64,000 bases of DNA from Nitrospirales bacterium (GTDB lineage: Bacteria > Nitrospirota > Nitrospiria > Nitrospirales > UBA8639), in contig BQIV01000002.1 in assembly GCA_021604005.1 (NCBI GenBank), positions 1-64,000 on the forward strand. The letters run 5' to 3'. The position numbers and the translations under genes were made by a program. Positions 20,443 through 28,095 of the stretch are shown piece by piece (within the stretch, counting starts at the first letter, position 1; every line of letters starts with the position of its first letter). The notes under the pieces are model-generated. The model saw nothing but the letters and a program-made list of their open reading frames with translations. It did not search any database and had not been told where the DNA came from.

Positions 20443-21028
20443 GCGGATGACTTTGACGGTGACGCTGAATGATGGCTTGGGATCGAATAATATGTCGAAT
20501 AATCGCCTCGCGGTCATCTTCCGAAATCTCAGTAAACTGAACGGCTGTTTCAAAATAGGACTCATTCCCTTTTTCAACGAAAGCCGTTCGCACAACGGTT
20601 CCAATGGCTTGAATCGGAACAAACGGACGCAAAATCAGTCGCAGCACAAGTGAACTCTCCAGCGGAAACTCCTTGTCTGTCTTAAATCGAATACCGGAGC
20701 CACTGAGATTCACAGTCATAAATTGTGGAATACTATTCTCTAGCCGGTTTTCTTTTGCGAGAGTTTTGAGGACTGAGGTCAACATCCAATCGATACGGGT
20801 TAACATCTGAAGCATAAGCGGGTCTTTAATCGTCAGATCCTTTTCATCCACCATTGCTCGAACCAAATCCGGCGAGATGGCCAATTCCTCCCACTGCCAC
20901 TGAGCCATTTGCGCCTCGCTCGGCTCAACGGATTCAAAGGAAAGCGCTAAGGGCACATCGACATTCACACAGGCATTGACTGACCCACGAACATCTTTTC
21001 GACGTTCATCACTCTCAACATTACTCAT
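20423..21028 (-). CDS. PilZ domain protein (predicted c-di-GMP receptor)
   Basis: A 201-residue protein with the two c-di-GMP-binding elements of PilZ domains: an arginine pair in ERRKDVRG (residues 8-15) and VNLSGSGIRF (about 109-118). The long gap between them suggests a helical insert before the barrel. PilZ proteins link c-di-GMP to motility or exopolysaccharide. The position between a surface lipoprotein and the flagellin operon fits motility control, but this is inference. Confidence 0.82.
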   Translation of the reverse strand: MSNVESDERRKDVRGSVNACVNVDVPLALSFESVEPSEAQMAQWQWEELAISPDLVRAMVDEKDLTIKDPLMLQMLTRIDWMLTSVLKTLAKENRLENSIPQFMTVNLSGSGIRFKTDKEFPLESSLVLRLILRPFVPIQAIGTVVRTAFVEKGNESYFETAVQFTEISEDDREAIIRHIIRSQAIIQRHRQSHPHGWVTR

Positions 21029-21160
21029 ACATAGCCTCGTAAAGTCTCAGAGCAACACACACACGAATATTTCGATACATCGCTTCGCTACATGGACACA
21101 AGCATTTACGAAAAACAATACAGGCATCGAGAGACGGAACGATCGTACCGGCACACCCCA

Positions 21161-21445
21161 TTATGGTGAAGTTTCTATCGTTGATACTGGAACCTCGCGT
21201 TCCTCAAACTGTTGAATCTGATTGACAATCACGCGAGCCTCTTCTGCAGACATATTAATTTTCTCTAAATACTTGATGACCTGTGGATCTTTGCAATGTC
21301 GAAGAGCCAATTGCGCAAATACCGTAATCGGCAATAACTTATTTGCTAACACGTGGACGTGCGGTTTGAAGGCCTCTCGATCATCATGTGGTGTCGAAGC
21401 CTTTTCTTGCGCAATGGAGGCTGAAGGAAGAATACTGTTGTGCAT
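21161..21445 (-). CDS. Small stand-alone H-box (DHp-like) protein
   Basis: A 94-residue protein whose centre, HVLANKLLPITVFAQLALRH (residues 31-50), resembles the phosphoacceptor helix of histidine kinases (H-x-L-x-N-x-L-x-x-I). A second helix follows (YLEKINMSAEEARVIVNQIQ). There is no ATP-binding domain, so it could be a phosphotransfer protein or a non-catalytic dimerisation module. The ribosome site is weak and coding status is supported mainly by the helix pattern. It lies between the PilZ gene and the flagellin operon. Confidence 0.55.
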   Translation of the reverse strand: MHNSILPSASIAQEKASTPHDDREAFKPHVHVLANKLLPITVFAQLALRHCKDPQVIKYLEKINMSAEEARVIVNQIQQFEEREVPVSTIETSP

Positions 21446-21918
21446 ACGCCATGTTCGGTAATAGTAATTTTGACTTGGCTCTATTTTCTAAACGCAATTG
21501 TCATACCACTCTAGCGAACTCAATTACGCTCCAAACAAGAAATAGCATCGACTCAACAAGGGACAATATCTCAAGGGCACCTCTAGTAGCGAAAATTCCT
21601 TCAGTCGGCTATAGCGGACGTAATAGGGGACGGCTATAGAAATACTTTTTCATATGATAAACAGCGAACTATTCAGAACAAAGACGTGAGTGTTACAGAC
21701 ATGTAAACACCACATGTGTTGGCTCACCTGACCGGCAGCGTCAACTTCTTGACGCACTTCGACCGTGCTCTGTCATTGAAAAAAGCCAAGACCTAACAGG
21801 AAAAGAGAAGACAAGGAAGGGACAAAACGTTCACTTTGCATCTTACAATGCAACTCTTAACGTGGCATGTATAATTGGAAATGAGAGACGATTCGTCATC
21901 ACGAAGAACTCAAAACAA
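21446..21918. other. Non-coding stretch downstream of the flagellin operon
   Basis: No gene is supported in these 473 bases. The only structure noticed is a perfect 7-bp inverted repeat, GCGTCAA-CTTC-TTGACGC, at 21738-21755. It has no U-run on either strand and could be an operator or a weak terminator of the fliC operon. Confidence 0.45.
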
Positions 21919-22248
21919 TCAGGCCGATCGTACAAAGCGAGTGCCTGCTGAGTTTGCATAGGTCAATTTGTGTTTTCGCTGTCGTAATTTTCGGCCTTGC
22001 TCCTGCATATCATCCAATCGTTGTTGCGTAGCCGCTTGCACGATCTTCGCGCGCTCTTGAATAACGAGATCGATAGCAATAAGCCGTTTCACCACTGATA
22101 CAGGAAGTTCATTGAACGCAAATTCTTGCGCACGGCGTTGATACAGCAAGGCCACATCATCCCAATGCCCGGACTCGGATGAGTCCAGCGCTTCTTGAGT
22201 CAGGAGTTCGATAGGGTGCTGAGAAACACGTGGCGTCATCGACTGCAT
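21919..22248 (-). CDS. FliT-like flagellar export chaperone
   Basis: A 109-residue, all-helical protein next to fliS. The pattern LTQEALDSSESGHWDDVALL, then a heptad-rich helix (IQERAKIVQAATQQRLDD), fits the FliT family, which chaperones the cap protein FliD. Its ATG overlaps the fliS stop as TAATG (one base), so it is translationally coupled. The family match rests on context plus helical pattern, as FliT sequences are poorly conserved. Confidence 0.65.
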   Translation of the reverse strand: MQSMTPRVSQHPIELLTQEALDSSESGHWDDVALLYQRRAQEFAFNELPVSVVKRLIAIDLVIQERAKIVQAATQQRLDDMQEQGRKLRQRKHKLTYANSAGTRFVRSA

Positions 22249-22640
22249 TAGACTCCTACAGCTTCGGCCATTGCGCCCTGTCGTGCTAATTCAACCCACG
22301 CCTCACGAACGACACCTAAACACCGGATAGGACTATTGAGCCGAGTAGCGTCGTGATGAAGATTGGCCTGTGTCAGTTCATATTGAACATATTCATACAA
22401 ACGGCGTAAATCCGTTGCGATGGCGCCGCCTTTCTCCATATCCAGAGAAGCTGACAATTCATTGATGACCGCAAGCGCACGGTCAAGAAATCGAGCCTTA
22501 TCTTGCCGGTTGTCGGTTCGAATGCCTTCCTGGCCAAGCTTTAAAGACTGAATGACTCCGTCATATAGTAAGACCACAACTTGCACGGAGGACGCGGTTT
22601 GCACCTGAGTTTTGGCATAGAGTTGAGCACCTTGTATCAT
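22248..22640 (-). CDS. fliS: Flagellar export chaperone FliS
   Basis: Binds the C-terminus of flagellin and prevents premature polymerisation. The 130-residue helical bundle shows YAKTQVQTASSVQVVVLLYD and LNELSASLDMEKGGAIATDL-like spacing (ALAVINELSASLDMEKGG), then LRRLYEYVQYELTQAN, all typical of FliS. It follows fliD by 26 bases. Confidence 0.92.
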   Translation of the reverse strand: MIQGAQLYAKTQVQTASSVQVVVLLYDGVIQSLKLGQEGIRTDNRQDKARFLDRALAVINELSASLDMEKGGAIATDLRRLYEYVQYELTQANLHHDATRLNSPIRCLGVVREAWVELARQGAMAEAVGV

Positions 22641-22666
22641 ACTACCGACCCTTCCCTAGGTTGTCG

Positions 22667-24055
22667 TTATATTAACGAATTCAAATTATCGAGCTGCGAC
22701 TGCAAACTTGATAATAATCCGTCAAGATTCGCAAATTTGATCCGCTGCTGCTCTTCAAATTGCGTAATGCGTGTTTCAAGAACGTCTATTTGATCATCGA
22801 AATCATCAATCTCGCTCGTGAGGGTATTCTGTCGTAGCGTCAATGCGCCAAACTCAATATCATCTAAGTTATCAACGGCATCCAGCAGACGGTCGGCAAT
22901 ACCAGATGTCCCATTCGTCGGATTATTGATAAAGAGTTCCCGCACTTCATCAAAGGAATCAGCCAATCGCGCATCAAGCGTAGCATCATCGAGCACGATC
23001 GTCCCATCAGCGGTTTGAGTCTGAAATCCAATTTGACCAGCGGACGAGATAGTCGACAAGCCACTCACTTGTCCAGAAAGTGCCCCACGTATTTTATCCA
23101 GTACCGTACGAGTGAGAGATTCTCCGACGAAAATGCCGCGTTCATTAGTTTCCTCATTGAAAAATGTTCGTTCATCAATAAACTTCACCACATCATTGTA
23201 GGCTTCAACAAGTGACGAAATACCTTCTTTAACGGCCTCCGTATCCTGGGAAATGGAAATGCTCACCGGATTCGCCGCATCTACACCTTGAAGGTTTAAC
23301 GTCACCCCTGCAATCACGTCGGAAAGCGTATTGGATGACCGATTAAGCGTCACCTGATCATTGCCTGCAGTACCAAGGATGATTTCAGAATCTAACGCTC
23401 CTTGAAAAGTATCCACACCAGTGGTGACGGTATCGAGCGAGGTACTATCTGTCGTAATCGAAATGGCATTGCTTGCCCCCGTGTCATTGGCCGTTAACAC
23501 AAGCCGATACGCAGGCGTGGATTCACTACCGGTATTGAGCGTGGACGCACTGACCCCTGCCCCTAAATCGTTAATGGCATTCTTGAGATCATCAAGTGTG
23601 GCGTCACCCTCTAAATTCACAGTCTGCGCAGCACCACCAGCAACCGAAAAGGTGAACGTTCCACCCCCACCACCTACAATGCTTGTTTCAGTCGACGCGA
23701 CGGTTGTTGACGCTTTGGATGACACTTGATGAGCGGTGGCCAGTTGATTCACCGTCACCGTATGAGTCCCAGCTGTGGCCGTTGAAGAAGAAGAGGCCGT
23801 CAAGACGTTTTGCGCACTGGCAGTACTGACATCGACCTTCGTCTTATCAAAACTGATGCGAGTTTGCATACTATTCGCGGCGCTTTGAAGCGTCAGAAGT
23901 TTCGTCCCTAACGTCCCCAAATCCGTTAGCTTTTCTTGTGATGCCAGTTTTTTTTCTGTCAACCGATCAATGGGCAGACGTTCAGCTTGGACAAGAAATT
24001 CGACAATCTGCCCAAAGTCGACTCCGTTTCCTAATCCTCCAAAGCTTACAGCCAT
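22667..24055 (-). CDS. fliD: Flagellar hook-associated protein 2 (filament cap)
   Basis: Forms the pentameric cap under which flagellin polymerises. The N-terminal FliD domain (about residues 8-105) begins SFGGLGNGVDFGQIVEFLV. Flagellin-IN-like repeats fill the middle (about 160-280), and the C-terminal FliD domain (about 285-450) ends in a coiled coil (IDVLETRITQFEEQQRIKFA). The 462-residue length is typical. It lies 108 bases after flaG in the filament operon. Confidence 0.94.
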   Translation of the reverse strand: MAVSFGGLGNGVDFGQIVEFLVQAERLPIDRLTEKKLASQEKLTDLGTLGTKLLTLQSAANSMQTRISFDKTKVDVSTASAQNVLTASSSSTATAGTHTVTVNQLATAHQVSSKASTTVASTETSIVGGGGGTFTFSVAGGAAQTVNLEGDATLDDLKNAINDLGAGVSASTLNTGSESTPAYRLVLTANDTGASNAISITTDSTSLDTVTTGVDTFQGALDSEIILGTAGNDQVTLNRSSNTLSDVIAGVTLNLQGVDAANPVSISISQDTEAVKEGISSLVEAYNDVVKFIDERTFFNEETNERGIFVGESLTRTVLDKIRGALSGQVSGLSTISSAGQIGFQTQTADGTIVLDDATLDARLADSFDEVRELFINNPTNGTSGIADRLLDAVDNLDDIEFGALTLRQNTLTSEIDDFDDQIDVLETRITQFEEQQRIKFANLDGLLSSLQSQLDNLNSLI

Positions 24056-24163
24056 AGTAAACGCTCCCTGTCATGTTGGTGCATCATGCGTGTTTAGAAA
24101 ATCTCAAGGACTACCGTAGGCTGTACCCACGCCGTCGACGAATATTTGATGGATCGTAACTCG

Positions 24164-24604
24164 TTACGCTTCTTCCTCAAGAAGAATCCCTGAATGCTCA
24201 TCAAAGAATCGCTGAGTACGTAAGACCTCTTCAGAAGGAATTTGACGTATCAGTTCCCCTGATTCCCGTTCAACGACTTTGATAACCACACGATCCGATT
24301 CCTCTTCAAGAGAAAATTGTACATGAGAATCGATCTGATCAAGGTTATTTTGAATCTGCGCAACTCGTTCTTTCAGATCCTGATTACCTAAAACGCTTTG
24401 CGTGTCTAAAGCATCTTGAACTTCTGAAGCACCTTCCGCTCCTACAGCACCGATACGATCTTTCGACGCAGAAGATAATTGAAGTGATGATTTCTTTTCT
24501 TGAACGTCGCTCAGATCTGCAGTCGCCTTGGCTCCAGAACGGTCTCGTACGCCTTGCCCGATAGACAATACAGCCGATGTAGGTTCCGGAACACTCTGTA
24601 TCAT
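24164..24604 (-). CDS. flaG: FlaG family flagellar protein
   Basis: FlaG proteins influence filament length. The conserved C-terminal domain is clear: VQFSLEEESDRVVIKVVERE, SGELIRQIPSEEVLR. The N-terminal 60 residues are low-complexity and variable, as usual. A strong GGAGGGAGG ribosome site precedes the ATG at 24604. It lies just behind the fliC hairpin and in front of fliD. Confidence 0.88.
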   Translation of the reverse strand: MIQSVPEPTSAVLSIGQGVRDRSGAKATADLSDVQEKKSSLQLSSASKDRIGAVGAEGASEVQDALDTQSVLGNQDLKERVAQIQNNLDQIDSHVQFSLEEESDRVVIKVVERESGELIRQIPSEEVLRTQRFFDEHSGILLEEEA

Positions 24605-24638
24605 AATGTCCTCCCTCCGTGGACATACGGAGTAGAAT

Positions 24639-24665
24639 GAGCAAGGCCGCCATGCGGCCTTGCTC
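24639..24665 (-). terminator. Strong hairpin between fliC and flaG
   Basis: A perfect 12-bp inverted repeat with a 3-base loop (GAGCAAGGCCGC / GCGGCCTTGCTC) starts 15 bases after the fliC stop and ends 34 bases before flaG. The U-run is poor (ATTCTAC), so it is more likely a partial terminator or an mRNA-stabilising structure that keeps flagellin transcript in excess over flaG-fliD. Confidence 0.7.
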
Positions 24666-24679
24666 TATTTCCCACTTCT

Positions 24680-25507
24680 TTAATTCAATAGCGCAAGCGC
24701 CTGCTGAGGCAACGTATTGGCCTGTGCCAAAATCGACGTTCCTGCTTGCACCAAAATTTGATTTCGAACGAATTTCGATGTCTCTAACGCAATATCAGCA
24801 TCTCGAATACGAGACTCGGCAGCCGTAAGGTTTTCACCACCTACTGCCAAGTTTTGAACAGCCGCATCAATCCGGTTTTGCAAGGAACCGATCGTGGCTC
24901 GAGCACTGGCCACAGCACTGATTGCACTGTCAATGCTTCCCAAGGCACTCAACGCCGAATCAGCCGTTGAGACATTCGTCGTCGACAAGCTAAGCTGAGC
25001 GGTATTGAGATCATCCAATTGAATCGATAAGGTATCGTTCGCAGAGCTTCTGAACCCTATTTGAATGGAAAGACTATTATTGTCCGCACCGCTCAATAGC
25101 TTCACACCGTTAAATTCTGTCACGGACGAAATACGGTCGATTTCAGATCTCAAGGCCACAAACTCTTGATCCAAGTATGACCGTTCAGTGGATCCGAGAA
25201 TACCACTGGCTGACTGTTCTGCCAATTCTCGAAGTCGTCCGAGGAGGTTACCGACATTGGCAGCGCCACCGTCGGCAATTTGCAGAAGACTGATTCCGTC
25301 GTTTGCATTTCGAGCAGCCTGATTAATACTTCGGATTTGCGCACGCAGCGTCTCTGAAATACCCAGACCAGCAGCATCGTCAGCTGCTCGGGTAATCCGG
25401 AGACCGGAAGAAAGACGAGCCACAGAACCATTTAACGAATTGGTATTCGTTTCTAAGTTCCGTTGAGCATTAAGGGACGCAACGTTTGTGTTTACAACAA
25501 GTGCCAT
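24680..25507 (-). CDS. fliC: Flagellin
   Basis: Filament subunit of 275 residues, a short flagellin made of the D0/D1 domains and little variable region. N-terminus: MALVVNTNVASLNAQRNLE, then LSSGLRITRAADDAAGLGIS. C-terminus: SRIRDADIALETSKFVRNQI and LAQANTLPQQALALLN. The middle (about residues 130-200) is rich in Ser/Thr and would carry any O-glycans. An AAGGAGG site precedes the ATG, and a sigma-28 promoter lies about 120 bases upstream. The glycosyltransferase genes upstream may modify this protein. Confidence 0.97.
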   Translation of the reverse strand: MALVVNTNVASLNAQRNLETNTNSLNGSVARLSSGLRITRAADDAAGLGISETLRAQIRSINQAARNANDGISLLQIADGGAANVGNLLGRLRELAEQSASGILGSTERSYLDQEFVALRSEIDRISSVTEFNGVKLLSGADNNSLSIQIGFRSSANDTLSIQLDDLNTAQLSLSTTNVSTADSALSALGSIDSAISAVASARATIGSLQNRIDAAVQNLAVGGENLTAAESRIRDADIALETSKFVRNQILVQAGTSILAQANTLPQQALALLN

Positions 25508-25536
25508 AAAAATCCTCCTTGATAATATGCGACTTC

Positions 25537-25552
25537 AGAGTATCCGTACTCT
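25537..25552 (-). promoter_or_regulatory. Hairpin in the fliC mRNA leader
   Basis: AGAGTA-CGGA-TACTCT is a perfect 6-bp stem with a four-base loop, 30 bases before the fliC start and inside the predicted leader. It could stabilise the message or bind a regulator; function is unknown. Confidence 0.45.
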
Positions 25553-25628
25553 AAAGTTTCGTGAATAATGAATAGACCCCCAACCTTCCTTTCCCAAGAT
25601 GAATCATCATATTTGGGTTTCGATCATA

Positions 25629-25656
25629 CCTATCGGAATTCATGGCAAAGACTTGA
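25629..25656 (-). promoter_or_regulatory. Sigma-28 (FliA) promoter of fliC
   Basis: On the minus strand TCAA (25656-25653) is followed by 16 bases and CCGATAGG (25636-25629). This matches the TAAA-N15-GCCGATAA flagellar consensus in spacing and in nearly all bases. It predicts transcription from about 25622 and a leader of about 115 bases. Confidence 0.8.
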
Positions 25657-25751
25657 GGGTTTCCTGCTCGCACAGACAAGACACGCACAAACACCGAAGA
25701 ACTGCATACATTCAAGCAACATTTTTTATTTACAATATATTTCGAAACAAC

Positions 25752-26285
25752 TCATGGAGTATTGGTCAAACGTGGCATGACCTCAAATTCAAGGAGATCG
25801 GCAATTTCAACTAGATCCGAGCGTTCACGAGCGGCCACCACCTTGTGCACCCAACTCACCATCGACGTCGATTGTACGTCAGCGGTTTCAACAGATCTCG
25901 CAAGTTCGACCCATTCCACGTAGTCAGCTAACCGTCCAAACCAATCATCAAGTTGTCGAAACCGTTTTTCTCCACGGCGAAACGCCTGCACTAATTTTTC
26001 CGCATCGACCTTTAAGCCTCGACCATATTCTTGAGCACTGGATGCACCACTCTCGACAATAGACTGAATCGGCTGACTGGTGGCGATGACTTTCCCCAAT
26101 GGTCCTGCCACTTGCGAAAGAACCGACGGAACTAAATCACGATCAGTCAATGCTCGGGATCCGACCTGTAAATTTGTCACCAAACATCCTCTGGCATGTG
26201 CCGTATCACTCACACGTGCGATCACGTCCTCAAGCTTCACGGTATCGGCCATTTCCCACACTTCTTCATCAAGTTGTACTTGCAT
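25752..26285 (-). CDS. Hypothetical protein between flagellin and glycosylation genes
   Basis: A 177-residue acidic, mostly helical protein that I do not recognise. It has no signal peptide or membrane segment. A short C-terminal segment (RSDLVEIADLLEFEVMPRL) looks like a conserved helix seen in small proteins linked to glycosylation clusters, but this is only an impression. It has a strong AAGGAGGAT site before ATG 26285 and overlaps the end of the GT9 gene by 17 bases, so the two are coupled. Confidence 0.75.
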   Translation of the reverse strand: MQVQLDEEVWEMADTVKLEDVIARVSDTAHARGCLVTNLQVGSRALTDRDLVPSVLSQVAGPLGKVIATSQPIQSIVESGASSAQEYGRGLKVDAEKLVQAFRRGEKRFRQLDDWFGRLADYVEWVELARSVETADVQSTSMVSWVHKVVAARERSDLVEIADLLEFEVMPRLTNTP

Positions 26286-27924
26286 GTACCATCCTCCTTG
26301 CTAGTGCTTTTATATGATCAAGGCCCAACTGCTCTGCGACATTCCATGTACGATGACGCCATCTGGCATACGCTCGTGCATGTTCACGGGCCATCCCCGA
26401 AAGATCTGGTTGTTGTAAATTATGTGTATCACGAAAACATGCAGTCGTAATTGGGGTAAAGGCAAGAGACGTTCGTCCAAGTTTTCTCGCCTCATGGGCT
26501 AGACAATTTAAACGCTCCTGACAGGCTTTCAGACGATCGACGGCTAATGGCTTAGAAGATGTGAGCTTCACAAATTCATCAGCATGCTCACAAAGAGCCG
26601 TGAGCATCGGCTCTAATCGTAGAAATATCTCTTGTACATACTCGAAATCCGGGGGCCGATCGGTCGAAATTCGAATCTGACTTGAAGTTCCCGCACAGGT
26701 GTCAAACCAGAATTTCCTCCAAAATTCTCCGTACCATTGATATACCCGAGGCTCTGTACCAACACGAAGATGGTAGGTACCCAGTTGATCGAAATCGATA
26801 GCAGACTCATAGATCCGCATTCCTAGAGAGAAAGCCGGCAACGCGCCTCTCCCCAATGCATGGACGCACACCTCTGAGACATACCGTGGGAGAAGTCGTT
26901 CCTTACAACTTTGATGGGCACAGACTTGGTCAAACCCACATGGACCACATTCAATCTCTGGCTGGATGACCCAATGCTTAGGTCCGTATGGTCCAGTCTC
27001 CCGAAAATCAACGTGGCCAACAGACACATTGACCACAGGTACGCCCACTCCAACGGCAACGTGCATCGGCCCAGTATCGTTGGTCAGCATTAAATCACAC
27101 TGAGATAAAAGGCCAACGAGTTGTGGAATGGTTGTTTTTCCAATCGCGTAGCAGAGTGGCGCCAAGCCTCCAGCGTTTTTATAGACCTGGACGGCTTCCT
27201 GGGCGACTGGCAATTCCTTGTTGCTCCCAATTAACACAAATCCAACATTGAGTTGCTGACTGATTAGCGCCATCGTCTGACCGAAATACTCAGGACGCCA
27301 GGCTTTCATGACGTCACTCGCTCCAATTTGTACGCCAATCCAATAGGCTGGCGCCCCTGAGGCTGCAAGAAAGGCACCTGCCCATTCACAATCAGAAGCC
27401 TGCCGTTTCAGTTCCACTGACTCGTATGGACCGGGGCCACTCCCACCTAGGGCATACACATCGACCAAATTCAAGCGATTGATCCTTCTATAGGTATGCA
27501 TATCGAGAAAATAGGCCATCCAAGGATCCTTAACGATCACATTCCCATCGGGTGCGGTCGTCAATCCACGAATATCGGAACCCCCAACATAACCGGTTAA
27601 ATATGCACTACGCCGATTAAACGTCAGATTGATGACCCGGTCGTATCCACTTTGAACCAGAGGTTTGGCCCATTTCGACATATCGTCATACATCGACACG
27701 ACATCTCTCGCTCGTACACGTGTTTCATTCATAAGTGCTTGAAAGTCATATGCCAAAACATGCCGGATACCAGGAAGTAATTTCGCAATCACAGCAAACT
27801 CCTGATCCACGACGACATCAATGGCCACACCAGGCCACTCATATTCTAATCGCTTCAACAGCGGAGTCATTTGAATCAAATCGCCCATGCGAGTGACATT
27901 TACTATAAGAACGTGTTTAGACAT
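26269..27924 (-). CDS. GT9 (heptosyltransferase-like) glycosyltransferase with C-terminal extension
   Basis: A 551-residue GT-B enzyme. The ADP-heptose:LPS heptosyltransferase fold covers residues 1-365: VTRMGDLIQMTPLLKRLE, LIGSNKELPVAQ, LTNDTGPMHVAVGVGVPVVN and the ETGPYGP signature. It is followed by ECGPCGFDQVCAHQSCKERL, a cysteine cluster common in this family. The last ~185 residues are a helical extension of unknown role. The donor may be a heptose or another sugar. The position directly upstream of the flagellin genes suggests a flagellin target rather than LPS core; that is inference. Confidence 0.85.
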   Translation of the reverse strand: MSKHVLIVNVTRMGDLIQMTPLLKRLEYEWPGVAIDVVVDQEFAVIAKLLPGIRHVLAYDFQALMNETRVRARDVVSMYDDMSKWAKPLVQSGYDRVINLTFNRRSAYLTGYVGGSDIRGLTTAPDGNVIVKDPWMAYFLDMHTYRRINRLNLVDVYALGGSGPGPYESVELKRQASDCEWAGAFLAASGAPAYWIGVQIGASDVMKAWRPEYFGQTMALISQQLNVGFVLIGSNKELPVAQEAVQVYKNAGGLAPLCYAIGKTTIPQLVGLLSQCDLMLTNDTGPMHVAVGVGVPVVNVSVGHVDFRETGPYGPKHWVIQPEIECGPCGFDQVCAHQSCKERLLPRYVSEVCVHALGRGALPAFSLGMRIYESAIDFDQLGTYHLRVGTEPRVYQWYGEFWRKFWFDTCAGTSSQIRISTDRPPDFEYVQEIFLRLEPMLTALCEHADEFVKLTSSKPLAVDRLKACQERLNCLAHEARKLGRTSLAFTPITTACFRDTHNLQQPDLSGMAREHARAYARWRHRTWNVAEQLGLDHIKALARRMVHASTT

Positions 27925-28053
27925 CGCTGTACGTACATTTCCTTCCGAACGTTAGGAGGAATGGGTCGGACTACAAGAGAATTGAAACTTGTTTTTTAGG
28001 TCAACTTACATCTCTTATTTCATATAACAAGCTTCACATTCGAGGTTTTACTC

Positions 28054-28094
28054 TTTCTGTCTTACGCTTCACGTGCCACACTTCACGCTTCACT
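28054..28094 (-). repeat. Short degenerate GTGAAGCGT repeats
   Basis: Copies of GTGAAGCGTGAAG / GTGAAGCGTAAG lie just past the stop of the Maf-CgeB gene. They form a small tandem array in the 171-base gap before the GT9 gene. Confidence 0.55.
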
Positions 28095-28095
28095 A

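Noticed and set aside
21738-21755. GCGTCAA/TTGACGC hairpin as a rho-independent terminator
   Set aside because: No U-run on either strand and about 165 bases from the nearest stop codon; kept only as a note on the gap.
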